From CAYGZA01 sp964354135 (GTDB taxonomy: Bacteria > Planctomycetota > Planctomycetia > Pirellulales > Thermoguttaceae), in contig CAYGZA010000110.1 of the NCBI GenBank assembly GCA_964354135.1, forward strand, positions 1-17,285: a stretch of DNA of 17,285 nucleotides. The letters are read 5' to 3'. The notes under the pieces were generated by a model. That model saw only the letters and a program-made list of their open reading frames with translations, was not told the DNA's origin and did not search any database. Positions 6,311 through 14,428 of this stretch are shown one piece after another (within the stretch, counting starts at the first letter, position 1; every line of letters starts with the position of its first letter). Made by a program: the position numbers and the translations under genes.

Positions 6311-8563
6311 TCACATGCGGAAGTTGAAGGTCCGCGACAGGAACCGCCAGAGACGCTGGCCGAGGGTCTGCCAGCCGTCATGGTCCATGTAGACTTTCGC
6401 CCGGCCGCGGAGCCCAAGCTGCAGCAGGCCGCCGGAATTGTCCAAGGGCACCGATGCCTGATACGAGGGGTCCAAAGGCTCTTCCATTCCCGTCGCGGGA
6501 TTGGTCTTGGTGGCGAGCTCGCCGCCGGCCTTGCCGGAGAGCCGCCGCGGGCTGACCTTCAGCTCACCCGGGGATATCTCGACGATTTCGCTCCAGAGGG
6601 TCTCCTGGGGGAACGAGTCGAGCTTCAGCGCCACCTTATGGCCCTTGCGGACGAAGGGCTTGTCGGCCTCGTGAATGACCAGAACGGCCTCCATGTCCTG
6701 CGGATTGCCCACCTGGCAGAAGAGAGTCCCTTCCTCCAGGTAGGTGCCCAGGTTCCTGTCGAGCAGGGGCGTCTCCGACCAACCGGGGAGCGGTCCCTCG
6801 GGGTCGCTGTGTTGCACGGTGATCGGCGGGGGCAAGACGACGCCGTCCGCGGTGGCCCGCAGCTTCAGCCGCTCGCGCTCGGCCTCCTTCTGCTTGATCT
6901 GCTGCTCTTGGGTCTCCAGATCGGACTGGACCTGGGGGATTTGCGCAGCGGCCTGGAGGTCCCTGTATTGTTGGCGCTTCAGGTTCTCCAATTGGCTCCG
7001 GAGTTGATCGCGGAGGGCATTGAGCTCCTCGATCTTCATTTCCAGGTCGGTGCTCGAGAGCACCGCCAGGATATCGTCCTTCCGGACGCGGTCTCCCGGC
7101 CGCACGCGGATCTTCTCCAGCTTCCCCGGCACGTCGACGTAGACGCCGGCGGCGTTGCGGGCCTGGACCTCCAAGGTCGCCAGCACGTGGTAGGGCAGCT
7201 TCAGGAAGAGGAATGCCGCGGCCGCCAATCCCAGCCCCGCCAACGAGCCGTACATGTGCGGTTTCTTCACTTTGTCCAGCCTCCCCGGTACGTAGAAGAA
7301 CTTGCCCAACTGATACAGGGGCTGAATAAAGAGCCCGTAAAGCGCCGCCAGGATGATCGCCTGGCCGATGATCTTCAGCCCATAGGGCTCGAAGACCTTG
7401 TAAAGGAACCAGAGGATGGAAAACACGACCACCCAGCGGTAGACGGCCGCGGCGATGGAGTAAAGGGCGAAGAAGATCTGGCGCCGCTGCGGGAGGAAGG
7501 GGTCCTCGCTCGGCTCCAGGCCGAGGAACCACTGCCCCATCTTCCGGCTGAGGATCATGGTCGCCTTCTGCCGCAGGTTGGGGATTTCCGTCACGTCGGC
7601 GAGGATGTAGTAGCCGTCGTAGCGCAGGAGCGGGTTGCCGTTGAAGATGATCGTGCTGACGCTGGCGATGAACATGACGTTCAGGCAGATGTGATTCAGG
7701 AGCCCCGGCTCGCTGAACCACCAGATGAACGTGGCGATCGAGGCCAGCACGAGCTCGACGTACATCCCGGCGGCCCCGATGGCCGCCCGGTGCCACTTGT
7801 TGGGGAGCATCCAGGAGTCGGAGACGTTGCAGTAGAGGCAGGGAGTGAGCACGAGGATCATGACGCCCATCTCGTGGCACTCGCCGCCGAAGTGCGTACA
7901 CGACAGGCCGTGCCCCAGCTCGTGGAGGACCTTGGTGACGGCCAGAGTGACGGCGATCAGGAAGGCGTTGGCGGGGGTGAAGAAACTCTGAAAGGTCGGC
8001 AGCTTGCCGAGAAACGTGTCGAACTCCACCAGGATCGTCAACAGCGCAACGAGCATCATCCCCAGGCAGACCGCCATGGCCAGAGGCGAGAAGAGCCACC
8101 GCACCGCGGGGTAGAGCCAATTGAGAAACCGCTCCGGGTCGACGCCCTTGAAGCGGATGCAGAGGACGTTGGCCAGGCTGGCGACCAGTTGCTGGCGCTT
8201 TTTCTCGCCGCGGCGCTTGAGGAGCTGGGGCCCTTGGCCCTGCACGCTGGCCAGCACCAGGCCGCTGCGGTGCAGCGTGCCCAGGAAGTTCTGGAGCTCG
8301 TCCAGCGTGATCTTCTGGGGCGGGAACTCGTCCTCGAACCGCTCCTTGATCTCGTCGAGGCTCGTCGCGCCGTCGAGCATGTTCAGGATGGCGTATTCTT
8401 CCTCCTGAAAGCGGAAGTAGTGGAGCCCCACCGGGTCCTTGACCACCCAATAGGTCTTCCCCTGATAGCGCTGGCGCTGTGCGGTCAGGTCCGGGCGCCG
8501 GCGGATATTCAGCGCCCGGGCGGAGCTGGACAACAGGCTGTCGGCGAGGGTGATCCGGGTCAC
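6311..8563 (-). CDS. PqqD-like / M50 zinc metallopeptidase / HlyD adaptor fusion protein
   Basis: A 750-residue membrane protein from GTG 8563. Residues about 35-105 look like a PqqD-type winged-helix domain (VVKDPVGLHYFRFQEEEYAIL, LDGATSLDEI), a fold that binds peptide substrates in RiPP maturation. Residues about 155-460 hold several membrane segments with a site-2-protease-type active site: HELGH at 214-218 and NPLLRYDGYY at 310-319 with the third zinc-ligand Asp. CLYCNVSDSW (242-251) is typical of the KEGG 'putative peptide zinc metalloprotease' (YydH-like) group. Residues about 465-750 are a lipoyl/HlyD barrel with a coiled coil of about 75 residues (EELNALRDQLRSQL through EAERERLKL). 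It probably cleaves or handles a membrane peptide and connects to an export machine. The start overlaps the HlyD stop as GTGA. It has no ribosome site of its own, so translation is probably coupled. Confidence 0.88.
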   Translation of the reverse strand: MTRITLADSLLSSSARALNIRRRPDLTAQRQRYQGKTYWVVKDPVGLHYFRFQEEEYAILNMLDGATSLDEIKERFEDEFPPQKITLDELQNFLGTLHRSGLVLASVQGQGPQLLKRRGEKKRQQLVASLANVLCIRFKGVDPERFLNWLYPAVRWLFSPLAMAVCLGMMLVALLTILVEFDTFLGKLPTFQSFFTPANAFLIAVTLAVTKVLHELGHGLSCTHFGGECHEMGVMILVLTPCLYCNVSDSWMLPNKWHRAAIGAAGMYVELVLASIATFIWWFSEPGLLNHICLNVMFIASVSTIIFNGNPLLRYDGYYILADVTEIPNLRQKATMILSRKMGQWFLGLEPSEDPFLPQRRQIFFALYSIAAAVYRWVVVFSILWFLYKVFEPYGLKIIGQAIILAALYGLFIQPLYQLGKFFYVPGRLDKVKKPHMYGSLAGLGLAAAAFLFLKLPYHVLATLEVQARNAAGVYVDVPGKLEKIRVRPGDRVRKDDILAVLSSTDLEMKIEELNALRDQLRSQLENLKRQQYRDLQAAAQIPQVQSDLETQEQQIKQKEAERERLKLRATADGVVLPPPITVQHSDPEGPLPGWSETPLLDRNLGTYLEEGTLFCQVGNPQDMEAVLVIHEADKPFVRKGHKVALKLDSFPQETLWSEIVEISPGELKVSPRRLSGKAGGELATKTNPATGMEEPLDPSYQASVPLDNSGGLLQLGLRGRAKVYMDHDGWQTLGQRLWRFLSRTFNFRM

Positions 8564-9510
8564 GGGCGATTCAGGTCAATCTGCATTTCGGCCTTCATGC
8601 CGTCGCGGAGGATCCAGTGGCCGTTGTTCTTGCGGTTCTTGACTTCCGCCTTCACCACGGACTTTCTCAAGCTGTCGATCGTGTAGCCGGCGAAGATGAC
8701 GGTGCCGTCGAAGGTCTCTTTAACGATCTGCCGGCCGCGCGGCACTTCGACGATCACCGTGACCGGCCGTCCTTCCACGTCCGCCGGCGCCAACCGGGTG
8801 GCGTCCATGCTGCCCTGCACCTCGACGACGTCGGTCTTGAGGATTTGGAGGATGGGGTCGCCGGGCTTGACCCACTCGCCGGCCTCGCGATGCCGCTTTT
8901 CGACGCGGCCGACGCAGGAAGAGCGGATCTCGCGGCGCCGGATGTCCACCTCGGCGGCCTCCAGCTCGGCCCGCCGCACGTCGGCCGTAATCGCCGCAAG
9001 AGCCAGCTTGTGCTCTTCCTGCTCGATGCTCAGTTTGGCCTCCTCGACCTTGAACCACAGCCGGCGGATCTCGTAGAGGGTGACGGCGCGCTGGTCGTAG
9101 TCGCGGGTCTCCTTGCCCTGCTTGTACTCGATTTCCGCGAGATCGAACCCCTTTTGGGAATAGCGGACGGCGACGTCGCTTGCGGCGTCCTTTTCGGCCG
9201 CCTGCAGCTTGTGAAAGGCCGCTTTCTTGGCCATTTGGGCCTGGCTGTCGTCGAGCATCGCCAGGAGGGTCTTATCGTAGACTTCCTGGCCCTCTTGGAC
9301 CTTGAACTCCTTGATCTGCCCCGGTTCCTGGGCGGAGACCTCGATGGTCTTCAGCTTGACGTAGCAAGCCGTCGGCCACGAGGGATCTCTGGCCGGCTTG
9401 TCTTTGCCCTCGTCCGACGAAGCCGAGGGATCGCCGGCAATCAGGCTCCCCGCCGCGACGCCTGCGGCCCCCACCAGGACCGCAACCCACAGGATTCTTC
9501 TCGTCCGCAT
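8560..9510 (-). CDS. HlyD-family periplasmic adaptor protein
   Basis: A 316-residue protein from ATG 9510, with AAGGGG 7 nt upstream (9518-9523). A longer frame to 9591 only reads the repeat in the spacer (CFGFRISCFEF) and is rejected. Residues 5-26 are a membrane anchor or signal (RRILWVAVLVGAAGVAAGSL). A lipoyl half-motif follows (IEVSAQEPGQIKEFKVQEGQEV). The middle, about residues 85-200, is a long helical hairpin rich in Glu, Lys and Ala (KLSIEQEEHKLALAAITADV), then the second lipoyl half (SSCVGRVEKRHREAGEWVKPGDP) and a beta-barrel ending in LRDGMKAEMQIDL. The fold is that of adaptors of ABC, RND and type I export pumps, but no pump lies next to it. It shares a GTGA overlap with the M50-HlyD gene downstream and is separated from the GAF-HlyD gene by heptad repeat A. 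Confidence 0.9.
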   Translation of the reverse strand: MRTRRILWVAVLVGAAGVAAGSLIAGDPSASSDEGKDKPARDPSWPTACYVKLKTIEVSAQEPGQIKEFKVQEGQEVYDKTLLAMLDDSQAQMAKKAAFHKLQAAEKDAASDVAVRYSQKGFDLAEIEYKQGKETRDYDQRAVTLYEIRRLWFKVEEAKLSIEQEEHKLALAAITADVRRAELEAAEVDIRRREIRSSCVGRVEKRHREAGEWVKPGDPILQILKTDVVEVQGSMDATRLAPADVEGRPVTVIVEVPRGRQIVKETFDGTVIFAGYTIDSLRKSVVKAEVKNRKNNGHWILRDGMKAEMQIDLNRP

Positions 9511-9517
9511 CGAAACA

Positions 9518-9523
9518 CCCCTT
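9518..9523 (-). promoter_or_regulatory. Ribosome binding site deciding the HlyD start
   Basis: AAGGGG on the minus strand, 7 nt before ATG 9510. It rules out the in-frame ATG at 9591, which lies inside the repeat. Confidence 0.65.
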
Positions 9524-9530
9524 TGAAGTG

Positions 9531-9676
9531 AAAACTCGAAGCACGAAATCCGAAATCCGAAACAAATCCAAAGGTCGAAATCCAAATGCACAAAACGGTC
9601 GGCCGTGTGTTTAGCATTTCCGTTTTTCGGTCATTGGGATTTGTTTCGGATTTAGGATTTCGAGTTTCGGCTTTCT
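9531..9676. repeat. Long inverted heptad repeat, spacer A
   Basis: Arms 9544-9569 and 9637-9662 are inverted with one mismatch in 26 nt. On the plus strand the left arm reads as 7-nt words GAAGCAC, GAAATCC, GAAATCC, GAAACAA (9538-9565). The right arm repeats these on the minus strand. The 67-nt loop holds further partly paired segments (AATGC/GCATT around CGGTCGGCCG). It occupies most of the 184-nt spacer between the GAF-HlyD and HlyD genes. No gene is seen in it. Confidence 0.85.
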
Positions 9677-9694
9677 TGCCGGACCGGGCTACTT

Positions 9695-11872
9695 CTAGAA
9701 CCAACGGAACCACGTCTTCTGGATCCACGCGCCCAAGTCGTGGAACAGCACGTACCCCAGCGCCCGCCGCCCGCAGCCCACCTTGCCCGTGACCGATGTC
9801 CCCTGCTGGAGAAGCTCCTTCCCCAATTCGTCTTTATCGAAGTCCACCTTGATGAGCACGGTGACCCCTTCGTCCGCCCGGGGCTCGGCGGAGTACTCCA
9901 TCTCGCGGATCCGGCCGTAGTGCGTGGTGCCCGGCTCGCCGTAGAGGATGAAGGGGACCTCCAGGCGGTCGTCGATGTCCGGCTGGCCGGTGAGCTGGCG
10001 GAGCCTTTCGATCCGCTCGCCGGCTGGGAGCTTGCTTAGCTCGGACTTCTGCTTCTCGAATTCCGCACCGGTGGCCGCCTTCAGCTTGGCGTCGACCTCT
10101 TCCAGGAGCTTGTTTTGGGCACGGCGGATGTGGCCGATGCGGTCCTCGGACATGTGCAGCTCGACTTCCCAGGCGCCTTTGGTCTTGGCGATCGTCAACA
10201 GCATCTGTCCCTTCTGGACCGGGCGGCCAATTAACCGATTTCTCGGGTCCCAGGTGATGACCTGACCGTCGTCCGGGCTCTTGACGACCAGCGCCTTCAC
10301 CTGCGTGTCCAAGGACCTGTACTGGGTCTTGAGACTGCTGACCTGGGTCGCCAATTGCGTGCGCCTTGCCCGCAACTCGGCTAGCCTCTCGGGAGCCAAC
10401 CCGCGGTCGACGAGCTGCTGCTCGGTGGCGTCTAGCGCGGCGGTTGCCTCGCGGAGCCTCCCTTCCACGTCCTGGAACGAATCCTGCAGCTTGTAGTTGC
10501 GGAGCCGGACCAGGATCTCCTTGTCCTTGACCCACTTGCCGTGGTCGACGAGCACTTCGGACACCTCGTCGGCGTCGGTCTGCGCCCAGACGTTGCGCTT
10601 GATGACCGGCTCGAGAGTCCCCTTGGACCGCAGCGCAAAGTCCGCCGGCACCACCGCCAGCGCAATCACCGCGCTCACGAGAAGCCCCAGCACGATGAGC
10701 ACCTTGGGCAAATGGCGGGCCCGCGTCACCACGCGGCTCTTCCCCAACGCCCGCCACAGCGGCATGAGAAACAGGCTGTGGTGCTCCAAGGCGTTGGCCA
10801 GGGCCGCGGCGCTGTGCCGGCAGACGACGTCCACGCGCTGGCGCGTCTTGGGCTCGACGCGGCTGTCTTCGATCTGCTCGACGATCAAGGCGCCCGCCGG
10901 CGACGGAGATTCGAGCACCTCGCCGGGCTTCTCCCGCTCTTTTTCGATCAGCTCCGGACGGAAAAGCGGCAGGACCGCGACCATCTTGGTGTGGGTCTCG
11001 TCCACGTACTCTTGGACGGCGTCCTCGACCTGCGGGGCCATGTCCCGCGTGTCGCCGGTGTACCACATCGGCTCTTCGCTGGCGACCACCACCGTCGCGA
11101 GCTTGCCGAGCAGGCGGACCATGTTGGACCGCTTATCGACGAGGTCTTGCCCGCTGACGGCCTCGACGAAGCACCGCTTGCCCCGGCGCACGGCCACGCT
11201 GACGCGGTCGCACTCGATCAGGCGCCGGCCCTCGTTGGCGATGGTGTAGGCAGTCTCCCGGGGGTTGAGGCTTCCGTGGACCGAGCGGGAGAATTCTTCG
11301 AGTTGCGTCCAGAGGGCCTGGCGGTCGGAGAAGTGGCGGAGCTGGCGGCTCTTGAGAAAGTCGCCGGCCAGGTCGCACATCTGGGCCACGAACCGCAGGT
11401 ATCCTTGCTGGATGGCGGCGCCGGGCTCGGGGCGCTGGAAGATCTCCATGACCCCGACGACCTCCAACTCGGTCCTCAGGACCCCAAGCACCAACAGGTA
11501 GTCGGTGGGGTTGAGACCTTGCTCGCCGTCCTCCCCGCCCGTGTGAGGGGGCACCAGTATGGCCTCGCCGGTGGTCATGACCTTGTGGAGGAGCCGGCCG
11601 TGGCCCATCTGCTCCTGTTCGCCTTGCTCGGGCAGACGGGTCTCTTGGAGATTGACCTGGTACTGCAAGCCGAGCCGCCCCTGGTCACCCGTAGTCCAGA
11701 CGCCCCCCCCAACAGCAGCCAATGCAGACACCACCCTGGGGAGCAATTCGGCGTAGAACTGGTCCGGGGCCATATCGGTCTTCGAGAACTGGGCAATCTC
11801 CTGGACCAGCGTACGGATCTGCCGCTTAGTCTGCTCGATCAACTGCGGGTCGTAGGCTTGGTCGCTGCTCAT
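9695..11872 (-). CDS. GAF-GAF sensor domain fused through one membrane helix to an HlyD adaptor
   Basis: A 725-residue protein from ATG 11872; only a weak GAGA ribosome site precedes it. Residues about 15-180 and 190-365 look like two GAF domains (LLVLGVLRTELEVVGVMEIF; ANEGRRLIECDRVSVAVRRG; MVAVLPLF ... AGALIVEQIED). I see no catalytic histidine-kinase, GGDEF or HTH domain. One membrane helix at about 389-410 (LPKVLIVLGLLVSAVIALAVV) follows. Then comes an HlyD region: lipoyl half (KRNVWAQTDADEVSEVLVDHG), coiled coil at about 460-530, lipoyl half (VVKSPDDGQVITWDPRNRL) and barrel. The GAF part would be cytosolic and the adaptor part outside, so it could sense a small molecule, redox or metal signal and act directly on an export complex. 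It is the first gene of the adaptor cassette, 77 nt after the VWA/GATase gene. Confidence 0.85.
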   Translation of the reverse strand: MSSDQAYDPQLIEQTKRQIRTLVQEIAQFSKTDMAPDQFYAELLPRVVSALAAVGGGVWTTGDQGRLGLQYQVNLQETRLPEQGEQEQMGHGRLLHKVMTTGEAILVPPHTGGEDGEQGLNPTDYLLVLGVLRTELEVVGVMEIFQRPEPGAAIQQGYLRFVAQMCDLAGDFLKSRQLRHFSDRQALWTQLEEFSRSVHGSLNPRETAYTIANEGRRLIECDRVSVAVRRGKRCFVEAVSGQDLVDKRSNMVRLLGKLATVVVASEEPMWYTGDTRDMAPQVEDAVQEYVDETHTKMVAVLPLFRPELIEKEREKPGEVLESPSPAGALIVEQIEDSRVEPKTRQRVDVVCRHSAAALANALEHHSLFLMPLWRALGKSRVVTRARHLPKVLIVLGLLVSAVIALAVVPADFALRSKGTLEPVIKRNVWAQTDADEVSEVLVDHGKWVKDKEILVRLRNYKLQDSFQDVEGRLREATAALDATEQQLVDRGLAPERLAELRARRTQLATQVSSLKTQYRSLDTQVKALVVKSPDDGQVITWDPRNRLIGRPVQKGQMLLTIAKTKGAWEVELHMSEDRIGHIRRAQNKLLEEVDAKLKAATGAEFEKQKSELSKLPAGERIERLRQLTGQPDIDDRLEVPFILYGEPGTTHYGRIREMEYSAEPRADEGVTVLIKVDFDKDELGKELLQQGTSVTGKVGCGRRALGYVLFHDLGAWIQKTWFRWF

Positions 11873-11884
11873 GCCGGATCTCGA

Positions 11885-11900
11885 AGGGGCTAGCCCCTAC
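11885..11900 (-). repeat. REP-like palindrome with GTAG foot
   Basis: On the minus strand GTAG is followed by the palindrome GGGGCTAGCCCC; the perfect 14-nt palindrome is 11885-11898. It lies 12 nt upstream of the GAF-HlyD start, in the 77-nt gap. The foot-plus-hairpin layout resembles the REPs elsewhere in the window, but the hairpin is short and single. It could instead be an operator or a small structure in the leader. Confidence 0.5.
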
Positions 11901-11949
11901 TCCCTTACTACATCGTACCTTGCGTCTGCGGGCAATGACCCTTCTTCCT

Positions 11950-14211
11950 TCATACCAGTCCCCACCGTTTCCGCAAGTACCATTCCCCCGTCAGCAAGCC
12001 CACCACGAGGGCAAGGAATGGCCACGTGTGGCTTGGCCGGCTCGTGTCTATTTCGTCGACCTCCAGTTCCTCGGTGCTCCTGGCAAGGCGGCGAATCAAC
12101 TCTGGAAGCTCCTCCGGAAGCACGGGCTGGCCCTTGGTCATGGCCGCAAGGCTGTTCAGCAGGGTCGCATCCGCGGCGGCGTTGTCCAACTCAAGGTCCT
12201 GCTCGATCACCGAAAAACGCGCCTGGGTCGCGCCCAGGTCCTTTTCCCCCTGCCGAGCCGTAGCACGGATGGTGTAATCGCCGTCCTTCTGCGTGTCGCG
12301 GAAGTATCCCGTCGCCTGGCCGTCCCCCGCCACTAAGTCTATACGGCGTTCGGGGCCCCCTGGGAACTCGATTTCCGCTGCGTAGGCCACCCCCTTGATG
12401 GGGTCTCCGGTGGAGGTCTGCGTACCGAGGGTGAAGTCCACCCGTTGCCCCGGGTTGAACCGCCGCTGGGAGAGCTTGACCCAGACGCTTCCCTCCGCGG
12501 ATTCCTCTTTGCGGGCCAGCCAGAGGATGGTTTGGCGCCAGAAGCGTTTGTGGGCGGACTCGAATCCGTGCATCCACCAACGCCAGGTGGAGTCGCCGGC
12601 AAAGGCCATCACGCGCCCCTTGCCCCACTGGCTGCCGATCAGGATCGGGTGGTCCTGTTGATCCACGGCGAGGATCGAGGCCCCCCGCCCTTCGACCAGC
12701 TTATTTGCACCATCCAGAGGGGGAAGTTGCTTCCAGACCGCGGCACTTTCCTGCTTGCTCCCGGCCAGCATCAGGCTGTAATGATCCTGCCCCACGTCCG
12801 TGGGCCGCATTTTGAGCGGGCCCGGCCAGTGGAGGTCGGTGCGGATCGGACCGTCGGGAGGCTGGCGTTCCAGGCGGTCCATTTGGACGGGCATGACTTC
12901 GGCCAACGGCGTGTCCCAATAGCCGCCCGCGCCGAAGCTGTGGACGCCCCCGAGCATCATCAGGCCCGCCCCCTTGCCCACCGCCTCGGCCAGAGCGGTC
13001 ATCTCTTCCCTGGTGAAGGCCGTGGAGTCGATGTCCCCGAGGATGTACACGTCGCACTTGCCGGGCTGGAAAAGCTCCGCGAGGTCCTGGGGCCGGGTCT
13101 GCGGGGCGGCGAGATTCAGGTTGCGGAGGTCCACGCGGATGTCGGGCGATGCCCCCAGCGAGTCGATCGCCAGGAACTTCTGCTCGACGCGGGGAGGAAA
13201 GCGTTCCAGGTAGAGCACGCGGATACCGCCCTTGAGCACGTTGACGAAGGTGCTCAGCCGGTTGTTGGTGGTGACCATCTCGCCGGGTTGGGGCACGACC
13301 TCCAAGGTGAGCTTGATCTCCCCGGGGTTCTCCGGAACGTAGACGAAGCGGATGGGAATCATGGCGCCGTCGGTTTGGGCCTTGACGCTCTGCTGGGCCA
13401 CGACCTCCATCTTGCCCCGCGAGGTCTCCGCCCAAAGCTGCACCGGCATCTCGCGGTTGACGAATCCGTCCACGCGGACCTGGCCGGTGACGACCAGTTG
13501 CGTCTTGACGAAGACCAGTGGATCGGCCAGAAGCTCGGTCACGGCCGCGTCCTGCACCTGCCCCAGTCCGCGCGGCTGCCCGAAGCGGACGGCATAGATC
13601 GGAGAGCCGAGGTCCCGAAGGCCCCTGGCGGCGGTCTGCGGCAGGACGTCGCGCGGGGGATAGGCCCGCTGGGCGCCGTCGCTCAGCAACACGACCCCCA
13701 GCAGGCGTTTGCCGGCCTCCCGGTCGAGGACCGACTTGAGGACAAAGCCGATCGCCGTTTGCCCGCCGTCCGGGCCATCGCCCAGGGCGATTTGGCCGCG
13801 CGCGACTTCGGCCGGATGGGGCTCGGCGTCGAACGTGTAGGCCCTCAGCTCGAAGTCGGCGGCCAGCTCGCGCAGGGCCGCGGCCGATTCCCCCAGCGCG
13901 TCGGTCATGGCCTGGAAGCGGGTCTTACCGTTGGCCTCGTCGCCCACCGACATGCTCCGCGACTTGTCGGCCAGGACCACCAGCGTGGCCGACTGTTTCC
14001 TCACCTTGGTGTAAACCACGGCCGGCCGCAGCATGGCCAGCACCACCAGGACGATCACCCCCGCCCGCAGGCCCACCAACGCCCAGCGGCGTGCGCCGGT
14101 GGTCTTTGCGCGGGCCGGCCCCAGCGCCAAGAGCGCCAAGAGCACCAAGGCCGCGGCCGCCACCGCCAGGTAGCTCTCGCCGCCAACGGGATGGAAGGAC
14201 CAGTCAATCAT
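11950..14211 (-). CDS. Membrane-anchored VWA protein with GATase1-like domain
   Basis: A 753-residue protein from ATG 14211. The longer frame to 14355 reads repeat B (HPSSFIPHPFFHPSSF) and is rejected; no Shine-Dalgarno precedes the chosen start. Two N-terminal membrane helices (about 13-31 and 42-62) precede a VWA domain with a full MIDAS set: DKSRS at 82-86, a Thr in GGQTAIG and an Asp in LLSDGAQ. The middle is a beta-rich CARDB-like region (PVQLWAETSRG, VPENPGEIKLTLEVV). A class I glutamine-amidotransferase-like fold follows (RVLYLERF, DVYILGDID, GLMMLGGVHSFGAGGYW). The nucleophile Cys of real amidotransferases is absent (GGVHSF), so the database name 'glutamine amidotransferase' would mislead. 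The C-terminus has one more membrane helix (WPFLALVVGLLTGEWYL). The family accompanies MoxR/DUF58/BatA genes and is thought to be part of a membrane VWA complex. Confidence 0.87.
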   Translation of the reverse strand: MIDWSFHPVGGESYLAVAAAALVLLALLALGPARAKTTGARRWALVGLRAGVIVLVVLAMLRPAVVYTKVRKQSATLVVLADKSRSMSVGDEANGKTRFQAMTDALGESAAALRELAADFELRAYTFDAEPHPAEVARGQIALGDGPDGGQTAIGFVLKSVLDREAGKRLLGVVLLSDGAQRAYPPRDVLPQTAARGLRDLGSPIYAVRFGQPRGLGQVQDAAVTELLADPLVFVKTQLVVTGQVRVDGFVNREMPVQLWAETSRGKMEVVAQQSVKAQTDGAMIPIRFVYVPENPGEIKLTLEVVPQPGEMVTTNNRLSTFVNVLKGGIRVLYLERFPPRVEQKFLAIDSLGASPDIRVDLRNLNLAAPQTRPQDLAELFQPGKCDVYILGDIDSTAFTREEMTALAEAVGKGAGLMMLGGVHSFGAGGYWDTPLAEVMPVQMDRLERQPPDGPIRTDLHWPGPLKMRPTDVGQDHYSLMLAGSKQESAAVWKQLPPLDGANKLVEGRGASILAVDQQDHPILIGSQWGKGRVMAFAGDSTWRWWMHGFESAHKRFWRQTILWLARKEESAEGSVWVKLSQRRFNPGQRVDFTLGTQTSTGDPIKGVAYAAEIEFPGGPERRIDLVAGDGQATGYFRDTQKDGDYTIRATARQGEKDLGATQARFSVIEQDLELDNAAADATLLNSLAAMTKGQPVLPEELPELIRRLARSTEELEVDEIDTSRPSHTWPFLALVVGLLTGEWYLRKRWGLV

Positions 14212-14428
14212 GGGAGAAATGATGAATGATGAGGGATGAAAGAAGGGATGAGGGATGAAGGATGAAGGATGAAAGGGGGTGGGATGGTCGCGCAGTCCAT
14301 CGAGACGCCGTGGTCTTCGTGCCGAATCGCGTTGGCGACCAGACCGGGAGTGCATCGCGACGCAATTCGTAAAACAAAGCCCATGTCATGCGCTTCCTTC
14401 ATCCCTCATCCCTCATCCTTCATCCCTC
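14212..14428. repeat. Long inverted heptad repeat, spacer B, with 112-nt unique core
   Basis: The left arm contains four contiguous 7-nt units GGATGAG/GGATGAA at 14246-14273, inside a stretch without any C from 14212 to 14288. The right arm has four inverted units at 14398-14425, in a stretch without G from 14393 to 14431. The 112 nt between (14280-14391) are non-repetitive, with a 7-bp inverted pair TGGTCGC/GCGACCA at 14285 and 14335. I recognise no gene there. The stop codon of the BatA-like gene (14422-14420) lies in the first unit of the right arm, and the left arm reaches the start of the VWA/GATase gene. Confidence 0.85.

Noticed and set aside
5711..8686. A 991-codon open frame on the plus strand opposite the M50-HlyD gene
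   Set aside because: It is the antisense shadow of a clear multi-domain protein; its translation is low-complexity (runs of LLLLDLLLLGLQ and many Arg, Glu, Gly) with no domain. High GC3 bias creates such frames.
9531..9676. CRISPR array or intrinsic terminator in the heptad repeat regions
   Set aside because: The units are 7 nt and contiguous with no spacers, so this is not CRISPR. No GC-rich hairpin followed by a U-tract was seen, so I do not call terminators.
11950..14211. Functional glutamine amidotransferase
   Set aside because: The GATase-like fold lacks the nucleophile Cys (GGVHSF) and a matching His/Glu pair; a non-catalytic membrane role fits better.
12445..14229. A 594-codon plus-strand frame opposite the VWA/GATase gene
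   Set aside because: Antisense shadow with Arg/Gly/His-rich composition and no recognisable motif.
14208..14402. A 64-codon minus-strand gene
   Set aside because: More than a third of it is repeat-encoded (HPSSLIPSFIPHHSSF). No ribosome site can be told apart from the GGATGAA units, and no family is recognised.
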